NCBI GenBank assembly: GCA_016703535.1
Contig: JADJBV010000001.1
Span: 186,001-250,000, forward strand
DNA length: 64,000 nucleotides
From: Deltaproteobacteria bacterium
GTDB lineage: Bacteria > Myxococcota > Kuafuiibacteriia > Kuafuiibacteriales > Kuafuiibacteriaceae
Direction of reading: 5' to 3'
Of this stretch, positions 53,672-62,143 are shown one piece after another (the stretch's first letter is position 1; every line of letters starts with the position of its first letter). Both the position numbers and the translations under genes were made by a program. The notes beneath the pieces were generated by a model. It was not told the DNA's origin. It did not search any database and worked only from the letters and a program-made list of their open reading frames with translations.

Positions 53672-55096
53672 TCAGACCGGCGCCGTAGCGCCGCTGGGCG
53701 CGTCGGCGGGCTTCGAGGCCGGGGCCGGGGAACGGGCGGTCATCCACATGTTGTAGGCCTGTAGACACATGCCCAAGGTGATGAGGGATCCGGCGAAGGT
53801 CCGGGCGTGCCAGAAGGGCATCGACGCGGCCAGGGTCTTCTCCCACTGGGCCAAGCCGATCCACATGTAACCTTGCACCAGACCACACGCGGTGAGGTCG
53901 ATGAACATGATCACCAAGCCGATCACCGAGGTCCAGAAGGTCCAGCCCAGCAACTTCTGGCTCCACCACTCTCGACCGGTGACCTTGGGCCACATGTAGA
54001 CGATCCCGCCGACCAACCAGAAGCCGAACACGCCGAGCATGACCAAGTGGGCGTGGCCCACGACCCAGTCGGTGAAGTGAATCACCTTCTGGAAGGTCAA
54101 GGTGGTGTGGAAGGCGCACTGGAGGCAGGTGATGAAATAGTTGACCATACCGACGAAGAACCAGCGGGTCGCCATGCTGGTCCGGAGCCGATCACCTCGG
54201 CCGCGGAGGGTCATGAAGAAGTTGATGATCACCGTAAACACCACCAGCTCGACGGCGATGGTCGAGACCACCGCGCCGTATTGGGCGTACATCGGGATCG
54301 GGCTGTAGAAGAAGTGGTGGACGCCGTTGAGCGGGTAGAAGAAGGCCAGGCCCCAAAAGCCCAAGATCGAGAGCGTGTGGCTCCAGATCGGCTTCTCCAG
54401 CAACACCGGCACGAAGTAGTACATCATGCCCCAGCCGAGAGGCGTGACGGACAAGCCCACCAGGTCGTGAATGTACACGCCGGTGATCGCCGCGCCGCCG
54501 GCGCCGGGAACAAAGTATTGCGGCAGATAGTTGCCCATGATGTAGACCAAGGGGGTCCAGATCAGCATGGCGGTGAAGTACCAAAGGGTGACGTACAACT
54601 TCTTGCCGCCGGTCTTCCAGATGGAGGAGCCGACGTTGATCACCAACAAGGCCACGCCGAGCACCGCGAAGTGGTCGACCAAAAGCGGGGTCTCACCCCA
54701 CTCGATGGCTTGGGCGTATCCGGCGAGGATGCCGACCGCGGTCGCGGCGACCACCAGCTGCCAGGCCACCAAGATCAACCGCGACAACATCGGGTGGAGC
54801 ATGGGGTGTCCGGTCAGCCGCGGCACCACCCAGTGGAGCATGGCGATGAACACGTTGATCAAGAAGCCGAAGGCAACGGCGTTGGTGTGGAGCATCCGGA
54901 TCCGACCCGGCGAGAGGAGCTCGATGCCCGGGAAGGGGTAGATGTTGGTCAGCTGGAGGCCATAGAGGAGACCGGCCAGCAGAGCCACGATAAAAAAGAG
55001 AAAGCCAAAGGCCATGTGGGCCTTGATCATCGGTTTGTCGATCAAGGTCCCCTGAATGGCCGCGGGGCTCACGGCAACAGCAGCAGCAGCGCTCAT
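53672..55096 (-). CDS. ccoN: Cbb3-type oxidase catalytic subunit CcoN
   Basis: A 474-residue heme-copper oxidase subunit with about 12 helices. Heme b ligand His70 is in IRMLHTNAVAFGFL; copper ligands are His210 in VYIHDLVGL and His260-His261 in NGVHHFFYS; further heme ligands are in VGHAHLVMLGV. It reduces oxygen to water with high affinity. Lacks the Asp/Glu channel motifs of A-type oxidases. Confidence 0.95.
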   Translation of the reverse strand: MSAAAAVAVSPAAIQGTLIDKPMIKAHMAFGFLFFIVALLAGLLYGLQLTNIYPFPGIELLSPGRIRMLHTNAVAFGFLINVFIAMLHWVVPRLTGHPMLHPMLSRLILVAWQLVVAATAVGILAGYAQAIEWGETPLLVDHFAVLGVALLVINVGSSIWKTGGKKLYVTLWYFTAMLIWTPLVYIMGNYLPQYFVPGAGGAAITGVYIHDLVGLSVTPLGWGMMYYFVPVLLEKPIWSHTLSILGFWGLAFFYPLNGVHHFFYSPIPMYAQYGAVVSTIAVELVVFTVIINFFMTLRGRGDRLRTSMATRWFFVGMVNYFITCLQCAFHTTLTFQKVIHFTDWVVGHAHLVMLGVFGFWLVGGIVYMWPKVTGREWWSQKLLGWTFWTSVIGLVIMFIDLTACGLVQGYMWIGLAQWEKTLAASMPFWHARTFAGSLITLGMCLQAYNMWMTARSPAPASKPADAPSGATAPV

Positions 55097-55114
55097 GATG
55101 ATCCTGTCTCCTCG

Positions 55115-55987
55115 CTAGTTCTGGCTCAAGAGAGAGGTCTTGAGGGCCTTTGCTTCGGGCGTGTTCCGCTGGAGGGCGAGATCGTGGATGTAATACGCGA
55201 TGCCCCAGATCTGGCCGGGCTCGAGGGCCCCACTCCAGGTCGGCATCGCCGTCCCGCCCACACCCGCCGCGATCACTCGGGCCAAGTTCTCGATCTCGAA
55301 GCCGGTCTTGATCCGGTCTTGAAGGAAGTCGGGGGCCCGAATCGGCGCGCCCCAGTTGCTCTCTTTTTCGGTGGCCTCGTAGAGATCGGCCCGCAGGTCC
55401 GGGGCCGGGAGCTGTTGCTCCTCGTGGAGTCGAGTGATCTCCGCCTTGGTCTCGTAGGCCGGGTGGCAAGACCAACACTTGGCGACGCCGTAGTAGGCCT
55501 TTTTGCCCTCGGCGATGGCGCCCGCGTGGTCCGTGCCCCACGGATCTTGACCCGGCGACACCGGTGCGCCCGGCGGATCGTCGACCCAGTCGGGATAAAA
55601 CGTCTTGACATAGGCCACCAGCGACCGCTTTTCGTCGTTGGAGAGGAACGGGAACGCCGGCATCGCCGTGCCCGAGAGGCCGTTTTCGATGATCCGGAGA
55701 TAGTCTTCGTCCCGGGGAGACTGGCCCGCTTCGACCGCGGCGAACTTCAGCCGACCCACCGAAAAATTTCGGGGTTTGGGGGCCAAAAACCGGGCCGCTT
55801 GGCCGTTGCCGTCGCCGGCTTCGCCGTGGCAACCGGCGCAGTAGTTGGCGTAGACCTGCTGCCCAGCCCGCAGTTCTTGGACCCGTTGATCGGAGTGCCC
55901 CTGCCGCAGACGATCGGGACCCCAATCGTCGGCCTCGCAGGCGCTCAGCAGGGCCACCGAAAGGGACCCCAAGATGACAAGACGCAT
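55115..55987 (-). CDS. Diheme cytochrome c lipoprotein, CcoP-like
   Basis: A 290-residue lipoprotein (MRLVILGSLSVALLSAC, lipid Cys17) with two hemes, CAGCH (50-54) and CWSCH (171-175). Met ligands are likely GTAMPAF and GTAMPTW. It stands where CcoP is expected but has no transmembrane anchor: the anchor may be the 64-residue protein downstream. Confidence 0.88.
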   Translation of the reverse strand: MRLVILGSLSVALLSACEADDWGPDRLRQGHSDQRVQELRAGQQVYANYCAGCHGEAGDGNGQAARFLAPKPRNFSVGRLKFAAVEAGQSPRDEDYLRIIENGLSGTAMPAFPFLSNDEKRSLVAYVKTFYPDWVDDPPGAPVSPGQDPWGTDHAGAIAEGKKAYYGVAKCWSCHPAYETKAEITRLHEEQQLPAPDLRADLYEATEKESNWGAPIRAPDFLQDRIKTGFEIENLARVIAAGVGGTAMPTWSGALEPGQIWGIAYYIHDLALQRNTPEAKALKTSLLSQN

Positions 55988-56014
55988 GTGTAGACTACTC
56001 CTCGCGCTACGAGA

Positions 56015-57970
56015 TCACGTTCCGGCTCCTGGGCCGACCCGGATCTCCTGGTGACTGACCTTGCCGGCTTCGAGCTCGAGCTTGACCGCGGCAGAACTGC
56101 CGGAGGCTCGAACTTCCAGCCGGATACTTCCCACTGGGATATTTCGCAACTGATACTCGCCCGCGTCGTTGGAGAACGTCGCGTACGGGTGGGTCAAGAT
56201 GACCATCAAACTCTTCTCAGTGGGATGGTTGTCGCAACTCAGGTCGTACTCTCCCGGTGGGATCGCGCTGAGTTGCTTGGCGCTCGAGCCCGGGGTCAGG
56301 GGCACGTTCTTGAAAGTGCGACCGCCGGCGGCGAGGTGGAAGGTATGGAGTTGAGGCGTGGGGTTGCTCAGCACGAAAGAGTCGTGGCTGTGCGCCAGAT
56401 AGAGGTCCGCGGACCAGCGGCCGTCGACGACCGAAATCGCGTGGGTGCGGGCGGGCGGGAGGGGCTCGCCTGAGCCGGGGTGGTCGATCCAAACGGCCGC
56501 ACCCGCCACCGGGCCACGGGCGTCGATCACCCGGCCGGCGATCTCACCCGCGATGAACCCCGAGGCCGCGGGCTGGTAGCCGTTGGTCTTGGTGACGGTC
56601 TTGTTCGGCGTCTCCCAGGTTTGGGTGGGGCGGTACCGGGCCCCGCTGCCCGGCGCCAAGACCGCGTACGCGGTGCTGCCCAGGAGCAACAAGATCGAGA
56701 CCAAAAGGCCGGTGGCCGGGGCCCACTTCTGGACCTGCAGGCGCCGTTGCCCGGCCAACGCCAAGGCCGCCAACACCGGCATCGCCAGGCCCGAGGCCAA
56801 AAACCGCGGCCAAACGGGTGAACCTTGGGCGATGGTCCAAAGCGGCGTCGGCAACAGCAGCAGGACGGCGACGCCCACACCGGAGGTGATCAACACCGAT
56901 AGTAAGGAGAGCCCGGTGCCGAAGAGGCCCGCTTCACCGCCACTCAGGAAGAGGTCCCGGGGGGACAAAGAGGGGCCTTCGGGTTCACTTTGGGCCGGCA
57001 ACAACACGTCGTTGGCCGGCGCGTCGGAGCGGCTCGGGAGCTGGACCAAGCCATCGGCGTTGACCAGCGGCGCTCGCTCGAGGGGCGCGGGCGGGCGGCC
57101 GAAGGACAGGGCGACCGGGCCCACCTTGGAGGTGACCAGATCGCAGGCCTCGACACACTCACCGCAGCGGAGGCAGTGGGCGTGGGAGTCGAGCCCGTCG
57201 ATGGCCAATCCGCCGATCTCGTAGCGGAGGGCCTTCATGTCCCGGGGATCCAAGTGAACCGGGCAGGCCTTCACGCAGGCCTCTTCGTCCAAGCAGTTGG
57301 CCTCGTCGTAGAGGATGCCGAGGGGGCGCTGCTGCTGGACGACCGAATAATACAGGCCGATCGGGCAGGCCTTCTTGCAGAAGTTCCAGCCGATGGAGCG
57401 GGCGAAGACGATGGCCGTCCCGGCGATCGCCAACACCACCCCAAGCGCGGCCAGGTTGTATGGGAAGACGAGGAGGACGGCGGGCGCCGACCACCAGAAC
57501 AAGAGGGCACCGCCCAGGGACAAGGCGAAGGCGATCAGGGCCGTCCACCACAAGATCCGGTGCGGGCCTTTGGCCGACTGGACGCTGTCGGCCAAGCGGT
57601 TGAGTTGCCCGACGGGGCACCCCCAGCCGCAGAACATTCGCCCGGCGACCAAGTTGACCTGGAAGGTGAGGAAGTAGAACGCGAAGATCGCGGTGCCGAC
57701 GGCGATCAACCCGGTGAAGGTCGAGACCTGCTCGAAGAGGGCCCGGTGTTCACCGCCGTAGAGATCAAAACGCGCCAGGCCGATCAGCGGGACCAGGAAC
57801 AGGAGGCCCAGGGTCCCGAGCATGGTGAGGAGTCGATAGGCTCGGTAGCGGTGCCAGCGATTGCCGCTGGCCTTGAGGATCTTGAGCCGATCCGGCGCAA
57901 AGCGGTCGTAGATGACCGCTGGGGGCGCGGAAGTCGGGACCACGGAGGGCCGTTGCTCAGGGGCGTGCAT
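56015..57970 (-). CDS. CcoG-like polyferredoxin fused to a periplasmic Cys/His domain
   Basis: A 651-residue protein. Five N-terminal helices contain FCGWGCPVGQ and NFCKKACPIGLYYSVVQQQ, then ferredoxin motifs EEACVKACPVHLDPR and HCLRCGECVEACD, as in CcoG/NapH-type copper-reducing ferredoxins. Three more helices lead to a C-terminal, probably periplasmic, beta domain with GRVIDARGPVAGAAVWIDHP, LSCDNHPTEKSLMVIL and NDAGEYQLRNIPVGSIRLEV, like carboxypeptidase-regulatory/plastocyanin-type folds. First gene of the oxidase operon. Confidence 0.85.
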   Translation of the reverse strand: MHAPEQRPSVVPTSAPPAVIYDRFAPDRLKILKASGNRWHRYRAYRLLTMLGTLGLLFLVPLIGLARFDLYGGEHRALFEQVSTFTGLIAVGTAIFAFYFLTFQVNLVAGRMFCGWGCPVGQLNRLADSVQSAKGPHRILWWTALIAFALSLGGALLFWWSAPAVLLVFPYNLAALGVVLAIAGTAIVFARSIGWNFCKKACPIGLYYSVVQQQRPLGILYDEANCLDEEACVKACPVHLDPRDMKALRYEIGGLAIDGLDSHAHCLRCGECVEACDLVTSKVGPVALSFGRPPAPLERAPLVNADGLVQLPSRSDAPANDVLLPAQSEPEGPSLSPRDLFLSGGEAGLFGTGLSLLSVLITSGVGVAVLLLLPTPLWTIAQGSPVWPRFLASGLAMPVLAALALAGQRRLQVQKWAPATGLLVSILLLLGSTAYAVLAPGSGARYRPTQTWETPNKTVTKTNGYQPAASGFIAGEIAGRVIDARGPVAGAAVWIDHPGSGEPLPPARTHAISVVDGRWSADLYLAHSHDSFVLSNPTPQLHTFHLAAGGRTFKNVPLTPGSSAKQLSAIPPGEYDLSCDNHPTEKSLMVILTHPYATFSNDAGEYQLRNIPVGSIRLEVRASGSSAAVKLELEAGKVSHQEIRVGPGAGT

Positions 57971-58225
57971 CAACCAAGGTCCTCGGGGCGTTTCGGCACA
58001 CCTTTGAGAATTCCGTGCCAACGCGCCGCGCCACGCCGCCTGGGCAACATCGTTACCATGGGGTGACACCCTATTCAGGTCGTGGCCCCTCGGGCCAGTG
58101 AGGTGGTAACGGCCGAGGGGACAGTGGCTTTTTGGGAATGTCAGGGGGGTGGGGCAGACGCGGGGTCCGGCCGGGACTAGCATGGCGCCAGGACCGGTTG
58201 GGTCCCTTAGGAGGAGCGAGGAAAG
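57971..58225. other. Divergent intergenic region
   Basis: About 255 bases between the oxidase operon and hpf. Apart from the hairpin at 58086-58120, no FNR-type or other known operator was recognised. Confidence 0.45.
58086..58133 (+). terminator. Hairpin plus T-run upstream of hpf, attenuator candidate
   Basis: CCCCTCGGGCC pairs with GGCCGAGGGG (one bulge), loop of about 14; a T5 run lies 8 bases further on. It lies in the leader of hpf on the same strand, so it may attenuate rather than end a gene. Confidence 0.35.
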
Positions 58226-58585
58226 ATGTCCTATCCGATTGAGGTCACGTTCCATGGCATCACCCACAGCGACGCGATGGAGGCAGTGATTCGCGAAAAG
58301 TCCGAAAAACTCGGGCAATATTACGACCGCATCTCGAGCTGCCGGATCGTCGTGGAGGCGCCCCATCGCCGCCACACCCAAGGCAACATGTACCAAGTGA
58401 AGGTCGAGGTTGGGGTCCCCGGCGACGAGCTGGTGGTGAAGCGGGAGGCCGATCTCAACCCCCACGAGTACGTGGCGGTCCGAGAGGCCTTCCACGCCAT
58501 CGAACGCATGCTCAAAGAGATGTCCGACAAGCGGGCCCGCTCCGCCCGCCGCACCGATCCCGGTGACCTGCCGGCCCTTGAATAG
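58226..58585 (+). CDS. hpf: Ribosome hibernation promoting factor
   Basis: A 119-residue HPF/RaiA-type protein that silences ribosomes in starvation. PIEVTFHGITHSDAMEAVIR, EKLGQYYDRISSCRIVVEAP and the basic helix READLNPHEYVAVREAFHAI are characteristic. The long-form C-terminal domain is absent. A good AGGAGG ribosome site precedes the ATG. Confidence 0.93.
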   Translation: MSYPIEVTFHGITHSDAMEAVIREKSEKLGQYYDRISSCRIVVEAPHRRHTQGNMYQVKVEVGVPGDELVVKREADLNPHEYVAVREAFHAIERMLKEMSDKRARSARRTDPGDLPALE

Positions 58586-58688
58586 CCACCTCGGCTAGCC
58601 CACCCCGCCGATTTCGCCAGTTCTTGGTCGCCCCTCCCGCTCACGCTGCGCGTGAAGGGTTTAGCCCTGTTGCGAGGGGCGTCAACTT

Positions 58689-58703
58689 TGAATATCATTC
58701 TCA
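58689..58703. promoter_or_regulatory. Fur box upstream of bfd-bfr
   Basis: TGAATATCATTCTCA is a 7-1-7 Fur-type inverted repeat (halves TGAATAT and TGAGAAT), nested in a longer dyad ACTTTGA...TCAAAGT. It lies 17 bases before bfd. Confidence 0.65.
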
Positions 58704-58720
58704 AAGTCGAGGTTGATGGG

Positions 58721-58933
58721 ATGATCGTCTGTTGCTGCCAGGGCGTTTCGGACCGGTTGATCAAGTCGAGCATCGAACAAGGGGCCCAGTCCCGGGCGGA
58801 CGTGACCACCGCTTGTGAGGCCGGCAAAGACTGTGGCGCCTGCCACGGGATGATCGATGAGCTGCTCGAAGAGCACCGAAACACGACCGACGCTTGCTCG
58901 CATCCGCGGCTTCGATTAGTCCCGGCTGCATGA
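58721..58933 (+). CDS. bfd: Bacterioferritin-associated ferredoxin
   Basis: A 70-residue [2Fe-2S] protein that helps release iron from bacterioferritin. The four ligands match E. coli Bfd positions exactly: Cys4, Cys6, Cys38 and Cys41 (MIVCCCQGVSD and GKDCGACHG). The ATG at 58721 is fixed by this match. It overlaps bfr (ATGA). Confidence 0.93.
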   Translation: MIVCCCQGVSDRLIKSSIEQGAQSRADVTTACEAGKDCGACHGMIDELLEEHRNTTDACSHPRLRLVPAA

Positions 58934-59400
58934 AGGGCTCCGCCAAGGTCATCGACCTCCTCAACGAAGTGCTCACCGGTGAGCTGACCGCCATCAACCA
59001 GTACTTCGTGCACGCGCGCATGTGCCAGAACTGGGGCTACGAACGCCTGTGGCACAAGATCCGCGCCGAATCGATCGACGAGATGAAACACGCCGACGAG
59101 CTGATCGCTCGGATCCTGTACCTGGAGGGTGTGCCCAACCTCCAGAAGCTCGGCAAGATCACCGTCGGCGAGACCGTGCCCGAACAACTCGAGCTCGATC
59201 GCAAGCTGGAGAAGGCGGCCCTCAAGCTGCTCAACGACGGCCTCGAGCTCTGTCGCAACGAAGGCGACGGCGGGAGCCGCGCCCTGCTCGAGAAGATCTT
59301 GGTCGACGAAGAACACCACGCCGACTGGCTCGAGAGCCAACTGGAGCTGATCAAGCAGATCGGCGAGGCCAACTACCTGGCCCAACAGATCAAGGGCTGA
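58930..59400 (+). CDS. bfr: Bacterioferritin
   Basis: A 156-residue heme-containing ferritin that stores iron. The ferroxidase ligands are all present: Glu18, Glu51, His54, Glu94, Glu127 and His130; the heme ligand Met52 is in IDEMKHADEL. Translationally coupled to bfd under the Fur box. Confidence 0.96.
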   Translation: MKGSAKVIDLLNEVLTGELTAINQYFVHARMCQNWGYERLWHKIRAESIDEMKHADELIARILYLEGVPNLQKLGKITVGETVPEQLELDRKLEKAALKLLNDGLELCRNEGDGGSRALLEKILVDEEHHADWLESQLELIKQIGEANYLAQQIKG

Positions 59401-59419
59401 AGCCGCTCAGCCCCGCCGC

Positions 59420-60121
59420 TCAGCCGGCCCGGGCCTCGATCGTCTTCGCCTCTAGCCAACTCTCCATCATCCGATCGCCCAACAACTTGGCCACCACTCG
59501 ATATCTGGAGTGGAAAAACGGGTTGTCGCCGAGGAGCGGCTCGATCAAGACGCCGCCTTTGCCGTAGACCGTGGAGTGGATGAACCAGAGTTGGCCGTCG
59601 TCGGTCACCCGGGCCCAGGCCGCGTGAAAGTCGAGGCCGATCGCGTAAAGGCCCGGCCCGGACTTGAGGAGATCGGCGGCGACGACCTCGGGCTCCACGT
59701 CCGAATAACGGCGGATCGACCGGGGGCCGGCCAGACTTTTGGCGATGTGTTCGGAGGCCAGCCGCCCCAAGGCCAGCCGATCGACTCGAAAGCCGGCGTG
59801 TTCCAAGAGGGTGCCCACAAAAAAGCCGCAGGCGATCTGGCCTTCACCGGGGCGTTCGCTGGTGCCCGAAAAGGACCACGGGGTGCCCTCCCAGGCCGGG
59901 ATCAAGGCCTGATCCAAGGTGGCCAACACCCGGCCCCGGGCGAAGCTGAAAAGTTCGGCGCGTTCGGTCGGGGTCTGGGCCCGGGCCAACTCGTCGCTGA
60001 GGTACCGGCGCTCCAGCTCCAGCTGGGCTCGCGCTTGATCGTAGTTGCCGCGGAGGTCCTCGACGGGGGCGGCGTGGGCCAAGGTAGGGGCAAAGATCAA
60101 CCACAAGGGCAGGGCTCGCAT
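59420..60121 (-). CDS. Secreted NlpC/P60-like protein, putative
   Basis: A 233-residue exported protein (MRALPLWLIFAPTLAHAA). GQIACGFFVGTLLEHAGFRV holds a Cys at a helix start, and ALYAIGLDFHAAWARV and LWFIHSTVYG hold His residues, giving a Cys-His-His order seen in NlpC/P60-type cysteine peptidases. The enzymatic role is inferred from these three residues only. Confidence 0.6.
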   Translation of the reverse strand: MRALPLWLIFAPTLAHAAPVEDLRGNYDQARAQLELERRYLSDELARAQTPTERAELFSFARGRVLATLDQALIPAWEGTPWSFSGTSERPGEGQIACGFFVGTLLEHAGFRVDRLALGRLASEHIAKSLAGPRSIRRYSDVEPEVVAADLLKSGPGLYAIGLDFHAAWARVTDDGQLWFIHSTVYGKGGVLIEPLLGDNPFFHSRYRVVAKLLGDRMMESWLEAKTIEARAG

Positions 60122-60164
60122 GGGAGTGCCTACCGATCGGGGTGGAGCCAAAATTTCCTTGAGA

Positions 60165-61517
60165 TCAGGCGCCGGCGAAGAGGAGCGAAAGGGCCCGGTG
60201 CATCAGCTCGACGTCGGTGGTGCCGGACATCTCGCGGATCGAGTGCATCGACAACATCGGGTTGCCGACGTCGACGGTCTTGACGCCGATGCGCGCCGCG
60301 GTGATCGGGCCGATGGTGCTGCCACAGGCCAAATCGGTGCGGGTCACGAAGCTCTGGGGCAAAAAGCCGGCCTCCAAGCAAAGGCGCGCGAAGCGGGCCG
60401 CCGACTCGCCGTCGGTGGCGTAGGACTGGTTGACGTTGCTCTTCACTACCGGGCCCCTGCCGATCACCGGCATGTGGTGGGGCTCGTGTTTGTCGGCGAA
60501 GTTGGGGTGGACCGCGTGGGCCATGTCGGCGGAGACCAAAAAGCTCTGGGCGATGGCCCGATCGTAGCCGTCGGCGCCTTCGGTGGCGCTCGCGATCCGG
60601 CGCAACACCGACTCGAGGAAGGGACCGGCCGCGCCTTGCACGCTGCGGCTGCCGACCTCTTCGTGATCGTACAGGGCGATCAGGCGGGTGGCTTGGATCC
60701 GGTGGTCGCTGGCCAACAAAGCGCCCAAGGCGGCGTGGCAGCTGGCCAAGTTGTCCAGGCGACCGACCTGCACGAAGTCCTTGGACAGGCCCGCCACCGC
60801 GCCCTTTTGCACGTCGTAGAGGCAGAGGTCGTGATCGAGGATCTGCTCGGGCGCGGCCCCGAGTTTTTTGGCGATGGCGTTTGCCCAGCCGCTGTCGGCT
60901 TCACCGTCGGTGGCCAAGGCCAAGACCGGCGGCAGGTGCGTTTGGGTGTTGATCTTCAGGCCGTCGGTGTTGATGCCCCGGTTGAGGTGGATGGCCAGGT
61001 TGGGCACCCGGGCCACCGGCGCCTCCAGATCCACCAGCCGCAGGCTCACGCCTTGATCGGTCTTGAGGGCCACCCGCCCGGCGATCGAAAGATCCCGATC
61101 GAGCCAGGTGTGGAGCAACACGCCGCCGTAGACCTCGACGCCGAGCTGAGCGTAGCCGCTCTTTTCATAACCGGGCCGGGGCTTGAGGCGCAGGTTGGGC
61201 GAGTCGGTGTGGGCCCCGACCATCAAGAAGCCGGCCTCGGCGGGGGTGGCTTGGCCGAGCTCAAAGGCGATCAGGCTGGCGTCGCTCCGGACCACGTAGT
61301 GGCGGCCGCCGGCGTTGAGGGACCAGCGGCTCCGTTCATCGAGGGCGGTGTAGCCCGCGGCCTCCAGGCGCCGGATCACTTCGGTGACCGCGTGGTAGGG
61401 CGTGGGCGATCGGTCGATGAACTGGACCAGGTCGTGGGCCCGGTCCTGGGCTTGCGCCCGAAAGTGCGGGTCGTCGAGGAGGCGATCGAGCGGGGAGGGC
61501 TTTTTGCCGTCGGCCAT
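60165..61517 (-). CDS. M18 family aspartyl aminopeptidase
   Basis: A 450-residue metallo-aminopeptidase that removes N-terminal Asp/Glu. Zinc ligands and catalytic acids lie in LMVGAHTDSPNLRLKP, ALYDHEEVGSRSVQGAAG and SADMAHAVHPNFADKH. The length and order of motifs are typical for a cytosolic M18 enzyme. Confidence 0.94.
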   Translation of the reverse strand: MADGKKPSPLDRLLDDPHFRAQAQDRAHDLVQFIDRSPTPYHAVTEVIRRLEAAGYTALDERSRWSLNAGGRHYVVRSDASLIAFELGQATPAEAGFLMVGAHTDSPNLRLKPRPGYEKSGYAQLGVEVYGGVLLHTWLDRDLSIAGRVALKTDQGVSLRLVDLEAPVARVPNLAIHLNRGINTDGLKINTQTHLPPVLALATDGEADSGWANAIAKKLGAAPEQILDHDLCLYDVQKGAVAGLSKDFVQVGRLDNLASCHAALGALLASDHRIQATRLIALYDHEEVGSRSVQGAAGPFLESVLRRIASATEGADGYDRAIAQSFLVSADMAHAVHPNFADKHEPHHMPVIGRGPVVKSNVNQSYATDGESAARFARLCLEAGFLPQSFVTRTDLACGSTIGPITAARIGVKTVDVGNPMLSMHSIREMSGTTDVELMHRALSLLFAGA

Positions 61518-61526
61518 CCGAAGGGC

Positions 61527-61916
61527 CTATTGCTCAGCCTCGACGAAGGGGGCGCTGGTGTAGCAGGCCACGACGTTCCGGTCTTCGTCGGCCAAGACGA
61601 ACCAGCGGATGCCGGCGCCGTCTTCGTAGGTGAAAGGTGCCAACATGGCCCCATCGCAGGTGCGGATGTGGGCGATGGCGTCTTCGAGGAGGTCGACACC
61701 CTCGGGCGGGTCGTCGCTCTTCTTCAGGACTTTCTGGAGTTTGGCCTCCAGTCGGTCGGCCAGATCTTCGGCTGGCACCGCTTGCCCCGGCGTGCCCAGG
61801 GGCTCCACCGCGTCACCCTCGATCAGCTCGAGCAGCTCCGCGGCCGCGTCGGGCATGTACGGGGAGGCCGACTTCTCGATGAAGCGGGCCAAGTTTTCCT
61901 CGATAGTTATCGCCAT
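61527..61916 (-). CDS. Small acidic protein of unknown function
   Basis: A 129-residue protein starting at the ATG at 61916. Acidic and helical in the first half, with a GIRWFVLADEDRNVVACYTS strand near the end. No known family. The longer open frame upstream is only the tRNA-Ser gene read as protein. Confidence 0.65.
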   Translation of the reverse strand: MAITIEENLARFIEKSASPYMPDAAAELLELIEGDAVEPLGTPGQAVPAEDLADRLEAKLQKVLKKSDDPPEGVDLLEDAIAHIRTCDGAMLAPFTYEDGAGIRWFVLADEDRNVVACYTSAPFVEAEQ

Positions 61917-61949
61917 TCCCAACCTCGGTAGCCCAGGTTCGGACTGGAG

Positions 61950-62036
61950 CGGAGACGGAGGGATTTGAACCCCCGATACCGTTGCCGGTATACCTGATTT
62001 CGAATCAGGCGCCTTCAGCCGCTCGGCCACGTCTCC
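61950..62036 (-). tRNA. tRNA-Ser (anticodon CGA)
   Basis: An 87-base cloverleaf with acceptor GGAGACG / CGTCTCC, anticodon loop TTCGAAA (anticodon CGA, reads UCG codons), a long variable arm typical of tRNA-Ser, and GGTTCAAATCC as T-loop. No CCA is encoded. Confidence 0.95.
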
Positions 62037-62143
62037 TCAGGTAGGCGCGAATAGACGGGTTCCGAAGCTCGGTCAAGGCTGAATCCACCCTAGGGCCCGA
62101 ATCCTGGATTGGCGGGCCCGGCGGGCCGGTGTACCAGCCAAGA

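Noticed and set aside
53807..55993. 728-residue plus-strand frame opposite the cbb3 genes
   Set aside because: ccoN and the cytochrome are certain on the minus strand.
61917..62030. N-terminal extension of the small protein at 61527-61916
   Set aside because: It is the tRNA-Ser gene read as protein.
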